Positions 27,334 to 37,001 of a stretch of 64,000 bases of DNA are shown here, piece after piece (within the stretch, counting starts at the first letter, position 1; every line of letters begins with the position of its first letter). Under the pieces are notes generated by a model, which was given only the letters and a program-made list of their open reading frames with translations, had not been told where the DNA came from and searched no databases. Origin of the DNA: Cystobacter fuscus DSM 2262 (GTDB lineage: Bacteria; Myxococcota; Myxococcia; Myxococcales; Myxococcaceae); the NCBI RefSeq assembly GCF_000335475.2, contig NZ_ANAH02000005.1, positions 310,001 to 374,000 on the forward strand, given 5' to 3'. A program made the position numbers and the translations under genes.

Positions 27334-28487
27334 GCAGCGTGAACCTGGTAGCTCGGGAAGTGGCGGCGAAGATCGTCTTCTATGGACCGGGTCTGTCCGG
27401 CAAGACGAGCACGTTGCGCAAGATCTACGAAACGGTGCGCCCCGCGCACCGCGGCGAGATGATGTCCATCGCCACCGAGGGAGACCGGACGCTCTTCTTC
27501 GACTTCCTGCCCGTGAAGGTGGAGCGGGTGAACGACTGCACGGTGCGGCTGGCGCTGTACACCGTGCCCGGTCAGGTCTTCTACAACGCCACGCGCAAGC
27601 TGGTGCTCCAGGGCGCCGACGGCGTGGTGTTCGTGGCGGACTCGCAGCCGGAGATGATGGACGCCAACCGCGAGTCCATGGCCAACCTGCAGGAGAACCT
27701 GCTGGAGCAGGGCATCCGGCTGGAGCGCTTCCCGCTCGTGGTGCAGTGGAACAAGCGCGACCTGCCCTCGGCCCTGCCCGTGGCGGAGCTGCGCGAGGCG
27801 CTCAATCCCCGCCTCGTCCCCGACTTCGAGACCGAGGCCATCAGCGGCAAGGGCGTGCTGGACGTGCTCAAGGGCATCACCCGGCTGGTCATCCAGGACC
27901 TGCGGGCCAAGCGCATCGTCCCCCCGCCCCGCGCGGCCAACCCCGTGGCGGCTCCCCGTCCCGCGGGGCGAGGACTGGAAGCCGAGCTCAGCCAGCACCT
28001 GGTGGGCCGCACCCCCGTGGCCGCCCCCGCGTCGTCCACGGCCACCTCGGTCGCGGCCCCCCGCCCCGCCATGCCGTCGCGGAGCATGCCCGCCGTGGGG
28101 GCCTCACCGCAGGTGGTGGTCCCACCCATCGCGCCCCCGGGGCTCACCGGGCAGAGGCCCCTGGGCGCCGCGAGCGCGCTCGCGCCCTCGGATTTGTTCG
28201 ACCACGCCCGGGCCGCGGAGGGCGCGTTCGCCGCCGGAGATTACGGCACGTGCATCCAGGCCTGCATCGATGCCGCCCGCCGCGGGCTCGCACTCGCGGG
28301 CGAGGGGCCCCTGGGCGCACAGGCCTACCTGCTCCAGGTGGATGGGGGAGATCTGCTCAAGCTGCAGACGCTCGGGGCCCGCGGCGGCAACCACCGCGTG
28401 GATGACGCCGCGTTCGCGCTGTACGTGCTGATGCAGATCTTCACCCGGCTCCACACCGCCGGCCTGCCCGCGCCCGCCACGGAGTGA
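27330..28487 (+). CDS. MglA-like small GTPase with C-terminal extension
   Basis: Ras-like GTPase of the MglA family, 385 residues, about twice normal MglA length. The GTPase domain (1-195) has P-loop GPGLSGKT (19-26), Arg53 in EGDRT, switch II PGQ with Gln82, and NKRD at 141-144; these positions match Myxococcus MglA, including its intrinsic arginine finger. A Pro/Ala-rich linker (about 197-285) joins a helical tail (about 290-385, DLFDHARAAEGAFAAGDYGTCIQACIDAA), TPR-like. In myxobacteria MglA sets cell polarity and gliding; paralogues have other roles. The start is GTG at 27330, overlapping the anmK stop. Coupling to a cell-wall recycling kinase hints at a wall or polarity function. Confidence 0.88.
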   Translation: MSSVNLVAREVAAKIVFYGPGLSGKTSTLRKIYETVRPAHRGEMMSIATEGDRTLFFDFLPVKVERVNDCTVRLALYTVPGQVFYNATRKLVLQGADGVVFVADSQPEMMDANRESMANLQENLLEQGIRLERFPLVVQWNKRDLPSALPVAELREALNPRLVPDFETEAISGKGVLDVLKGITRLVIQDLRAKRIVPPPRAANPVAAPRPAGRGLEAELSQHLVGRTPVAAPASSTATSVAAPRPAMPSRSMPAVGASPQVVVPPIAPPGLTGQRPLGAASALAPSDLFDHARAAEGAFAAGDYGTCIQACIDAARRGLALAGEGPLGAQAYLLQVDGGDLLKLQTLGARGGNHRVDDAAFALYVLMQIFTRLHTAGLPAPATE

Positions 28488-28512
28488 GCCACGCCTCGCG
28501 GGACGTGCTCCG

Positions 28513-29337
28513 TCACGGCCCCGGCGCGGTGAAGCCGTAGCGCTCGAGCAGCGGCCGGCTCTGGGGGCCGAGCAGCGCGTCGCGGAACCGCCGGGCCAGC
28601 TCCGGATCCTTTGCCTTCTGGAGAATGGCCCCGCCCTGCTCCATGCGCGGGTAGGCGCTCGTGGGGACTTCCCAATAGCGACCCTGTGCCTTCATGGCCG
28701 GGGCGAGCGCGAGCGACAGCGCGATGATGCCCACGTCCGCGGCACCGCTCTGCGCGAACTGGGCCGTCTGCGCGACGTTCTCCCCGAGCACCAGCTTGTC
28801 CTTGACGGCGTCATGGAGGCCCTGGCTCTTCAAGGCGGCCTCGGCCGCGCGGCCGTAGGGGGCGTGCTGGGGGTTGGCGATGGCGATGTGCCGCACGCCC
28901 GGCTCCAGCAGCGCCTTCATTCCGAGCTTCTCCACGGGCAGCGGCGAGTCCCGGGGCACCCACAGGACGAGGTGGCCCACGGCGTAGGGAAACACCCCGT
29001 CCGGCGCCACGAGGCCCTGCTCGACGAGCTTGCGCGGGTAGGACATGTCCGCGGAGAGGAAGACGTCGAAGGGCGCGCCCTGGGAGAGCTGGGCGAGGAA
29101 GTTGCCCGACGCGCCGTAGGTGACCTCCACCCGGGCGTCGGGGTGCTTCGCGCGGAAGTCCTTCAACAGCTCGTCCAGCGCGAACTTCAGATCCGCCGCC
29201 GCGGCGATCCGCAGGGTGTGGGTGCGTGGCGGGGGCGGCGCGTCCGCGGCGGCGGAGACACCCATGCCGGCCACGAAGCCCGCGCCGAGGATGAGCAGGA
29301 CTCCCAGCAGGAACGCGCTCCTCACGAGCTTTTTCAT
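28513..29337 (-). CDS. modA: Molybdate ABC transporter substrate-binding protein
   Basis: Periplasmic molybdate-binding protein, 274 residues. Signal peptide about 1-30, then RIAAAADLKFALDELLKDF, VTYGASGNFLAQLSQGAPFDVFLSAD and the central VRHIAIANPQHAPYGRAAEAAL, all typical of ModA. The two Ser/Ala-lined oxyanion sites are recognisable in AAADL and YGASGN. No modB or modC permease/ATPase gene is adjacent, so this is an orphan copy and must use a transporter encoded elsewhere or act as a spare binder. It is convergent with the GTPase gene and divergent from the GH43 gene. Confidence 0.88.
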   Translation of the reverse strand: MKKLVRSAFLLGVLLILGAGFVAGMGVSAAADAPPPPRTHTLRIAAAADLKFALDELLKDFRAKHPDARVEVTYGASGNFLAQLSQGAPFDVFLSADMSYPRKLVEQGLVAPDGVFPYAVGHLVLWVPRDSPLPVEKLGMKALLEPGVRHIAIANPQHAPYGRAAEAALKSQGLHDAVKDKLVLGENVAQTAQFAQSGAADVGIIALSLALAPAMKAQGRYWEVPTSAYPRMEQGGAILQKAKDPELARRFRDALLGPQSRPLLERYGFTAPGP

Positions 29338-29480
29338 CCCTCCTCTTTATCCACGCCCGGCCCAGGAGTGCACGAAGAGCCCGCGGCAGAAGAAGGCGGC
29401 CCAGGCAGCCTTCCTTATAGACAGGAAGTTCCCGAATAATTAGAACATGAGGAATTCCCGTCGAGCGGTGAGGAGCCCCC

Positions 29481-30596
29481 ATGAGGCTGTCGAAGATCTA
29501 CCCCGGTATGGCACTGGCGCTGTCCTTCCTGGCGTGCGGAGGCCCCGAGGTGGGCCCCAGCGTCGTCCACGAGCCGGTGGGCCCCAGCATCGTCAACGAG
29601 CCGGTGGGCACGAGCGAGCAGGCCGCGCGCCTGTCCATCCGCAACGCGGACCCGACCGTCATCCGCGTGAACAGCACCTACATCTCCGCGGAGGTGGAGG
29701 GGGGGCGCATCTACGTGCGCACGGCCTCGTCGGTGGACGGGCTGTCGGGCGCCGCGCGCCAGGTGGTCTTCAGCAACCCCAATGGCTGGGCCGAGGTGTG
29801 GGCGCCGCAGCTCATCAAGAGCGGCACCACCTACTACATCTACTTCACGGCGGGCGCGGGCGCCGCGCACCGCATGTATGTCATTCAATCGCAGAGCCCC
29901 AACTCGGGCTACACGGCGCCGGCGCCGCTGGCGCTGCCGGACAACAAGTGGGCCATCGACGGCACGGCCTTCGTCTACCAGGGACAGTGGTACTTCGTCT
30001 GGTCCGGCTGGGTGGGAGACAGCAACGGCGAGCAGACGCTCTTCCTCGCGCGCATGTCGAGCCCCACGCAGGTGACGGGAGCGCGCTTCGTCATCTCCCA
30101 GCCCCGTGAGACGTGGGAGAAGGTCGACATCAATCCCCCCTGCCGCGTCAACGAGGGCCCCGAGCCCCTCATCGATCCGAGCGGCCAGTTGCACATCGTG
30201 TACTCGGCCAATGGGAGCTGGGGCGCCAATTACTGTCTGGCGGATCTGCGGCTCAAGGCCGGGGGAGATCCCACCTATGTCTGGGACTGGTACAAGTCCA
30301 ATGGCTGCCTCTTCGGCGCCGCGGCCAACACCCTCATGAGCGGGTGGCATCCGACGCTGTACGCCAAGGGCGTGGGCCACCACTCCTTCGTGCTGCTCAA
30401 CGGAGACCCCAACACGAGCCCGCCCGCGGGCCCCACCTTCCCCCTCGCCTACCACGGCGTGAACAAGAACGAGTACCCGAGCGACTTCTGGGGCGCGCGC
30501 TACTGGTACTCGGGCACCTTCCAGTGGTGGGGCAACATCACGTACACGCGCGGCACGGAGCGCAACACGGGCTGGAGCCTGAAGTTCTACGAGTAG
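29481..30596 (+). CDS. GH43-like five-bladed propeller glycosidase, lipoprotein
   Basis: Exported lipoprotein of 371 residues: leader ending FLAC (about Cys18), a short ten-residue repeat (VGPSVVHEP, VGPSIVNEP, VGTS), then a five-bladed beta-propeller resembling glycoside hydrolase family 43. Family cues are NADPTVIRVNSTYI (general-base Asp), EVWAPQLIKSGTTYYIYFTAG, WAIDGTAFVYQGQWYFVWSG (pKa-modulating Asp) and VNEGPEPLIDPSGQLHIVYSA (acid Glu). It probably cleaves arabinose- or xylose-containing polysaccharide at the cell surface; the exact linkage is not predictable. Confidence 0.82.
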   Translation: MRLSKIYPGMALALSFLACGGPEVGPSVVHEPVGPSIVNEPVGTSEQAARLSIRNADPTVIRVNSTYISAEVEGGRIYVRTASSVDGLSGAARQVVFSNPNGWAEVWAPQLIKSGTTYYIYFTAGAGAAHRMYVIQSQSPNSGYTAPAPLALPDNKWAIDGTAFVYQGQWYFVWSGWVGDSNGEQTLFLARMSSPTQVTGARFVISQPRETWEKVDINPPCRVNEGPEPLIDPSGQLHIVYSANGSWGANYCLADLRLKAGGDPTYVWDWYKSNGCLFGAAANTLMSGWHPTLYAKGVGHHSFVLLNGDPNTSPPAGPTFPLAYHGVNKNEYPSDFWGARYWYSGTFQWWGNITYTRGTERNTGWSLKFYE

Positions 30597-30647
30597 TCCC
30601 CGCGGAGCCGTTCACCGCCCGGGCTCCACGCTCGGGCGGAAACGACA

Positions 30648-30689
30648 ACGCCCCGCCCACCGCGACAGAGGCGCGGTGGAGCGGGGCGT
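30648..30689. terminator. Strong bidirectional terminator
   Basis: A near-perfect 17-bp stem: ACGCCCCGC-CCACCGCG pairs with CGCGGTGG-(A)-GCGGGGCGT around the loop ACAGAGG. On the minus strand it is followed by a T-rich TTGTCGTTT. It separates the GH43 gene from the convergent end of the methylaspartate operon. A second stem, CCGCCCG/CGGGCGG, lies just left at about 30615-30639. Confidence 0.75.
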
Positions 30690-30709
30690 CTTGCCTGGCC
30701 TTGCTTCGA

Positions 30710-31696
30710 CTAGGCGAACACCCGCTGGGTGCCGATGGAGCGGTGACGCATCTCCCACATGTTGCGGCGGATATAGGTCCGCAGCAGCCAGCGGTCCTCA
30801 CCGTCGAACCCCGGCTCGAACACGCCGCGCGCGTGCAGACCCTTGCGGTTGTTGATGAGCATCGTCATGCCGGGCCGCAGGGCGACCTTGGTGTGGACCT
30901 TCTCGTCGTGGCAGGCGGCGTGCAGCTGCTCGAGGGCCTTCTCGGCCTCGGGCGTCTCGCCCTTCACGCCGTTGGCGGCGATGGAGACCTCGGGGAAGGC
31001 GTCCGGCCCGGAGATGATGGGCACCAGGTTCGACCAGACCTGGGCGCCGCCGGCGCGCTCGCGCGAGAAGGTGCTCGGAGCGGCCATGCGGAACAGCGGC
31101 TGGCGCAGCAGGGCCACCGTCTCCGCCGGCAGCGCCTTGCAGATGTCGCGCGCATCGGCGTAGTACGTGTAGGCCTTGCCTTCCTTGTCCGCGCGGATGC
31201 AGTGGAGGATCAGGTAGTCCGGGTTGAAGCGGTGGTAGTACCCGCTCTCATCGTGGACCGAGTCGTTGTGGTAGTTGAGGAACACCTTCGAGCCCTGATT
31301 GGACTGGGTGTAGCTGCCCGACTCCACCGGCGTCACGTAGTGGATGAGGTTGCCGGACTTCTCGGACGTGAAGCCGACCGGCTCGCCCAGCATCTGGGTC
31401 AGCCCGAGCAGGATGCCCTCGCCCACGAAGCTGTTGCGCGCCGTCACGGGCTTGCCGTCCTTGGGCGTCGGGGGGAGCACCGGGTCCAGCGGCATGTTCT
31501 CCAGCAGCATCATCCCGGGGCTCTCGGGGAAACGCCCGAAGGACATGATGTCCTTGATGACGTTCGCGGGGAGCTCCGCGAAGATCTTGTACACCTGGAC
31601 CAGCGAGTCCTCGAACTTCTCGTACGGAGAGGTGATGGCCTGCAGCTTCGCGCCAATGTTCTTCGACAGGGTGTCATCCAGAGCCAGAGGCTTCAT
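30710..31696 (-). CDS. Fe(II)/2-oxoglutarate dioxygenase, asparagine-oxygenase/clavaminate-synthase-like
   Basis: Last gene of the operon, 328 residues. A double-stranded beta-helix oxygenase resembling AsnO/VioC-type amino-acid hydroxylases: HxD dyad His143/Asp145 in NYHNDSVH, C-terminal block MTMLINNRKGLHARGVFEPGFDG with distal His288, and a 2-oxoglutarate-binding Arg in DRWLLRTYIR. AsnO relatives hydroxylate C-beta of free amino acids; some carry Glu instead of Asp in the dyad. In context it may hydroxylate a 3-methylaspartate-derived amino acid (inference). The start MKPLALDD is chosen because AAGGAG lies seven bases upstream; an ATG six bases earlier is too close to that site. Confidence 0.85.
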   Translation of the reverse strand: MKPLALDDTLSKNIGAKLQAITSPYEKFEDSLVQVYKIFAELPANVIKDIMSFGRFPESPGMMLLENMPLDPVLPPTPKDGKPVTARNSFVGEGILLGLTQMLGEPVGFTSEKSGNLIHYVTPVESGSYTQSNQGSKVFLNYHNDSVHDESGYYHRFNPDYLILHCIRADKEGKAYTYYADARDICKALPAETVALLRQPLFRMAAPSTFSRERAGGAQVWSNLVPIISGPDAFPEVSIAANGVKGETPEAEKALEQLHAACHDEKVHTKVALRPGMTMLINNRKGLHARGVFEPGFDGEDRWLLRTYIRRNMWEMRHRSIGTQRVFA

Positions 31697-31760
31697 GGGC
31701 ATTCTCCTTCTTTGATGCGAGATCGATGTGAAAAGGAAACGGGGTGCGGCGAATGGGGAC

Positions 31761-33140
<1,380 letters not shown>

Positions 33141-33167
33141 GGTGGGGCTCCTCTTGGAAGACGGCGC

Positions 33168-34253
33168 CTAGGCGGCGCTTCCGAGATGACCGCGCTGGGA
33201 GTAGAGCTGGTCGTGCAACTGCTGGGAGAACGCCTGCGCCGTGCTCTTCTCGGGCAGGTGGCGGGACACACTCCCATCCCGCCGGAACTCGGAGGCCAGG
33301 TAGCGGTCCAGCGTCCGGGGCTGGAGATTGTTCTCCCGGAGGAACCGCTCCACGTCGAAGAAGCCGCAGGTGACCGCCAGCCGCGACTCGCCCGGGCGCG
33401 CCATGTCGACGAACGGCACCTCGATGGCGCTCAGTGCCGCCACGGCGCGCTCCTGCTCGGCCTGGGCGGCGAACTCCAGGACGACCGAGCGCTGATCCAG
33501 CACGAGGACGGCCGGGGCGCCCTTCTCCCCGATGCGCGTGCCCACCCGGAAGTCATCCTGGTTCAGGCGACAGACGATCTCCACACCGTGGCGCTTGGCA
33601 TAGCGGACCGAGCCGTGATGGATGACCTTGGCGCCGCTCAGCGACATGTCGATGGCGGCGTCGTAGGAGATCTCCGGAACCAGCTGGGTACCGGAGATCT
33701 GGTTCGGGTCCGACGAGTAGACGCCGCAGACGTCGGAGTAGATTTCGCAATCCTTGACGCCGAGCGCGGCCGCCACGGCGACGGCGGACAGATCCGAGCT
33801 GTTCTTGCCCATCCACATCTGCTGGCCCTGGGCGTTGCGGGCCTGTCCCCCGGGCACCACGACCACGTCGTGGGTCTCCAGCGCGGTGCGCAGCGGGGTG
33901 GGATCGAACTCCTGGATCCGGGCGCGCGAGTAGTTCGAGTCCGTCAGGAGGCCGAGCTGGGAGAAATAGAGGGTGGTCACCTTGACGCGCTGGCGCTCGA
34001 GCGCCGCCCGGCAGTAGGCCGCACCGATCGTGTCCGCCAACGGAATGAGGCAGTCAATCGTCTCGCCCGAGGGCTCGGGATTGATGGACAGACACTTGGC
34101 GCGCAGGGCCTCGGTGGCGCCAGGCAGTCCGCTGACGACCAGGGCGACCTTGTTTCCCTCGGCGACCCGCCCCTGGATATAGCTGGCGACGCGATGGAAG
34201 TGCTCATCACTGGCGAAGGACGAGCCTCCGAACTTCATGACCTGAATCCGCAT
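33168..34253 (-). CDS. Divergent aspartokinase-like amino-acid kinase
   Basis: Amino-acid kinase family, 361 residues, aspartokinase type (KFGGSS at 7-12; ALVVSGLPGATEA; SYDAAIDMSLSGAKVIH). Several sites differ from ordinary aspartokinases: the (G)GGSDT(S/T)A block is GKNSSDLSA (149-157), DVDGV is DVCGV (Cys176) and HPR is HHG (212-214). Total length is about 90 short, leaving at most a degenerate ACT region. The changes cluster around the substrate and nucleotide sites, and the loss of ACT domains removes lysine/threonine feedback. In this operon it may phosphorylate 3-methylaspartate rather than aspartate (inference). A 225-base gap with hairpins precedes it. Confidence 0.8.
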   Translation of the reverse strand: MRIQVMKFGGSSFASDEHFHRVASYIQGRVAEGNKVALVVSGLPGATEALRAKCLSINPEPSGETIDCLIPLADTIGAAYCRAALERQRVKVTTLYFSQLGLLTDSNYSRARIQEFDPTPLRTALETHDVVVVPGGQARNAQGQQMWMGKNSSDLSAVAVAAALGVKDCEIYSDVCGVYSSDPNQISGTQLVPEISYDAAIDMSLSGAKVIHHGSVRYAKRHGVEIVCRLNQDDFRVGTRIGEKGAPAVLVLDQRSVVLEFAAQAEQERAVAALSAIEVPFVDMARPGESRLAVTCGFFDVERFLRENNLQPRTLDRYLASEFRRDGSVSRHLPEKSTAQAFSQQLHDQLYSQRGHLGSAA

Positions 34254-34310
34254 GGTGTTTCCCGCTCTCTCCCTGGACGATTCCTTGACGCTCCACTGCG
34301 CCAGCGGCGG

Positions 34311-34373
34311 GCCCGGCCTCGAGGGCCGGGCGGACGTCTCCCGTGGACGAGGCCTCTTTCGGGAGGAGCCTCG
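34311..34373 (-). promoter_or_regulatory. Tandem hairpins in the asd-aspartokinase gap
   Basis: GCCCGGCC/GGCCGGGC (34311-34331, five-base loop) and CGAGGC/GCCTCG (34348-34373) lie in the only long gap inside the operon (34254-34478). No T tract follows. They could be an attenuator, an mRNA processing or stability element, or mark an internal promoter region. Confidence 0.4.
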
Positions 34374-34478
34374 CCAGGAGGGACTGCTTCGCCGCTGGAA
34401 GGGGTTTCAACACTTCCCGAGGCGGAGTCCAGGCGGCACTCCCATGGGAGTGCTCGCGCCGGACCCGCTCCGGGTGCT

Positions 34479-35534
34479 CTAGGCGGCCAGCGGCTTGCGG
34501 GCCAGCAGACCGTTGGCGATGACTTCCTCGGCGATCTGGAGCGCGTTCAGCGCCGCGCCCACACGCAGGTTGTCGGAGACGATCCACAGCCAGCCGGCGT
34601 TCTTGTTGGTCGCGTCCACGCGGATGCGGCCCACATGCACGTCGTTCTGGTTACGGACCGTGCGCGGCGTCGGATAGTTCTCCGCGCCCGGGCCGTAATA
34701 GACCTGCAGCTCTTCCCCGCCGCGCAGCAGCTCGAGCATGCGCTCCAGCTCCAGCGGCCGCTCGCACTCGAAGTAGACGGCCTCGGAGTGGCAGTTGATG
34801 ACCGGGACGCGCACCGCGGTGCTGCTCACGTACAGGTCCGGGCGCTCCATGATCTTCCGGGACTCCTGGATCATCTTCTGCTCTTCCAGGGTGAAGCCCG
34901 TCTCCTGCATGGCGTCGATGTTGGGAACGAGGTTGAAGGCGAGCGGCACCTGGAAGCGCTCGGCCTTCACCACGCTCTTCTCGTCGGCAATCAGCTGGCG
35001 CGTGCCCTCGCGCAGCTCCTCGATGCCCGTGAGGCCCTGGCCCGAAGCGGCCTGGTAGGTGCTGATGATGACCTTCTTGACGCCGAACACCGGATCCAGC
35101 GGCTTGAGGGCGCGCACCACCGGGATGGTGGCGCAGTTGGGGTTGGCGTAGATGCCCGACGTCGGCCAGTTCTGCAGCTGGTGCCGGTTCACCTGCGGCA
35201 CCACCAGCGGCGTATCCGCGTCCATGCGGAAGGCGTTGGTGTTGTCGATGACCAGCGCGCCCTGCTGCGCCGCGCGGCGGGCGGACTTCTTGCTGATGGA
35301 GGTGCCCGCGGAGAAGAAGGCGATGTCGATGCCGGTGAAGTCGAAGGTCTCCAGGTTCTTGATCTCGTACGACTTGCCCCGGAACTGGATGGTCTTGCCC
35401 GCCGAGCGCGGCGAGGCCACCAGGTGCAGTTCCTTGAACTGGAAGGAACGCTCCTCGAACAGCTCGAGGAAGGTCGTACCCACGGCTCCAGTGGCGCCCA
35501 CGATGGCCACAACAGGCTGCGTCTTCTGCGTCAT
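34479..35534 (-). CDS. asd: Aspartate-semialdehyde dehydrogenase
   Basis: NADPH-dependent reduction of (methyl)aspartyl phosphate to the semialdehyde, 351 residues. Motifs: Rossmann [19 protein letters not shown] at the N terminus, catalytic Cys134 in [20 protein letters not shown] with Gln161, and [13 protein letters not shown] with catalytic His249. The last motif normally reads GHSEA; here Gly is Cys248, next to the catalytic His, which may alter substrate fit. GGGAGA precedes the ATG, 14 bases after glmS. Sitting beside glutamate mutase rather than lysine/threonine genes suggests a specialised role. Confidence 0.9.
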   Translation of the reverse strand: MTQKTQPVVAIVGATGAVGTTFLELFEERSFQFKELHLVASPRSAGKTIQFRGKSYEIKNLETFDFTGIDIAFFSAGTSISKKSARRAAQQGALVIDNTNAFRMDADTPLVVPQVNRHQLQNWPTSGIYANPNCATIPVVRALKPLDPVFGVKKVIISTYQAASGQGLTGIEELREGTRQLIADEKSVVKAERFQVPLAFNLVPNIDAMQETGFTLEEQKMIQESRKIMERPDLYVSSTAVRVPVINCHSEAVYFECERPLELERMLELLRGGEELQVYYGPGAENYPTPRTVRNQNDVHVGRIRVDATNKNAGWLWIVSDNLRVGAALNALQIAEEVIANGLLARKPLAA

Positions 35535-35548
35535 TGTCGAGGTTCTCC

Positions 35549-36076
35549 CTAGATTCCAGCGGCCTGGCGCATCTCGGCCATGGCGTTGTCTGTATTCTTG
35601 GAATTGGTGGACGACAGGAGGTGCAGCTGCTTGGCCAGCAGCTCCGGCCTGTTCTGCACGATGTCCACGCCCAGCTTCATGAAGTACTCCTCCAGGCCCA
35701 GCTCCTTCTGGCTGCCGACCGAGAGGTTGCCGCCGAGCACCACCGGGCAGCGCACGCCGTACTCCTGCTTCAGCTCCAACAGGCCCCGCAGGTCATCCTT
35801 GGCGTGCCCATTGAGGCTGCCGATGACGATGGCGATCACATTCTCGTTGCTCGCGTAGGCATCCATGAAGTCGCGCAGGGGGGTGCACGCGCCGAGGTTG
35901 ACCACCGTGTAGCCATTCTCGCGCAGCATGTGGGCGATCAGGTGGTTGGCCACCACGTGGGTGTCGCTCGCGGCCACTCCGAGGATCACCGTGCCCCGCG
36001 AGGAGTCCGTCTTCGTGGAGTTGGAAGCGGGAGCGCGAGAGCCTCGCGGCTGGAGATGCGAGATCTCATTGTTCAT
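35549..36076 (-). CDS. glmS: Methylaspartate mutase, cobalamin-binding subunit S
   Basis: B12-binding subunit of glutamate mutase, 175 residues with a 26-residue Ser/Thr-rich N-terminal extension that ordinary 130-140 residue subunits lack. The Rossmann-like domain has the cobalt-ligand motif as [11 protein letters not shown]: Asp38 and lower axial ligand His40 are kept, but the final Gly of DxHxxG is Ala43. The other cofactor segments, [14 protein letters not shown] and [11 protein letters not shown], are conserved. The ATG overlaps the stop of the exporter gene (ATGA), showing translational coupling. Confidence 0.88.
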   Translation of the reverse strand: MNNEISHLQPRGSRAPASNSTKTDSSRGTVILGVAASDTHVVANHLIAHMLRENGYTVVNLGACTPLRDFMDAYASNENVIAIVIGSLNGHAKDDLRGLLELKQEYGVRCPVVLGGNLSVGSQKELGLEEYFMKLGVDIVQNRPELLAKQLHLLSSTNSKNTDNAMAEMRQAAGI

Positions 36077-36987
36077 GACAGGGCCTCTTTCTTCGGTCCG
36101 ATGAAGGCGAAGTTCCAGTTGCGGTTGACCGCGATGCTGCTCAGGAAGATGAGGACCACGCCCAATCCCTGGATCGGAGCGAGCCGGGTTCCGTAGACGG
36201 CGAAGTCGATGACCAGCGCCACGGCGGGGTAGATGAAGGACAGGACGGCGATCTTCGTCGTGTCCAGCTTCTGGTAGGAGGAGTACATCAGGATGTACAT
36301 GATGCAGGTGTGGATCAGACCCAGGCCGGCCAGGTAGTACCAGTGCGTGCCCACGGTCGGGACGTTCTGCAGCGTGGTGAACGGGTAGAGCAGGAACATG
36401 CCCAGGGTGATCTGGCACAGCGCGATCAGGTGGGGAGGAATGCCCTTGAGCCGCTTGGCCACGATGGTGGCGATGCCGTAGAGGACCGCGGCCGCCAGCG
36501 AGTACAGGATGCCCTCGATGTAGGTCGCCTTGAGGTCCGAGGCCTGCAGGTTGGTCACGAACACCATGCCGACGAAGGCCAGGCAGATCCAAAGGATCTT
36601 GTTGGCCGAGATGCGCTCCTTGAACAGGATGACGCCGAGCAGGACCACGTAGAAGGGCTGCGTGTGGTAGAGGATGGTCCCCATGGTGATGGAGGTCAGC
36701 CCGTAGGACTTGAACAGGAAGACCCAGTTGAAGACGATGCACACACCGCCCAGCGCGATGAGCGCGGTGGTCTTCTTGGTGAAGAAGGAGCGCTTGAAGA
36801 ACCCCTTGGCCAGACAGAAGATCGTCAGGCAGATGGCTCCGAACAGGCAGCGGAAGAACACCACGTTGAAGGCGTCCATGTGGGCTTCGGTGACGAAGAT
36901 TCCAATGGTGCCCGAGAGCACCATGGCCGAAACCAGCTGAATGACGCCCGTCCTGTTTTGCTGCTGCTGCTGCTGCTGATTATCCAT
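36073..36987 (-). CDS. EamA/DMT-family transporter
   Basis: Inner-membrane carrier of the drug/metabolite transporter superfamily, 304 residues with about ten membrane helices in two EamA repeats (first ending FVGMVFVTNLQ; second starting GILYSLAAAVLYGIATIVAKRL). Relatives such as RhtA export homoserine and threonine, so here it most plausibly exports the operon's amino-acid product and gives self-protection (inference). The N terminus MDNQQQQQQQN is encoded by a CAG trinucleotide run. The start lies 14 bases after the binding-protein stop; no strong ribosome site is visible, suggesting coupled translation. Confidence 0.85.
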   Translation of the reverse strand: MDNQQQQQQQNRTGVIQLVSAMVLSGTIGIFVTEAHMDAFNVVFFRCLFGAICLTIFCLAKGFFKRSFFTKKTTALIALGGVCIVFNWVFLFKSYGLTSITMGTILYHTQPFYVVLLGVILFKERISANKILWICLAFVGMVFVTNLQASDLKATYIEGILYSLAAAVLYGIATIVAKRLKGIPPHLIALCQITLGMFLLYPFTTLQNVPTVGTHWYYLAGLGLIHTCIMYILMYSSYQKLDTTKIAVLSFIYPAVALVIDFAVYGTRLAPIQGLGVVLIFLSSIAVNRNWNFAFIGPKKEALS

Positions 36988-37001
36988 GGTGTGTGTGTGA
37001 C

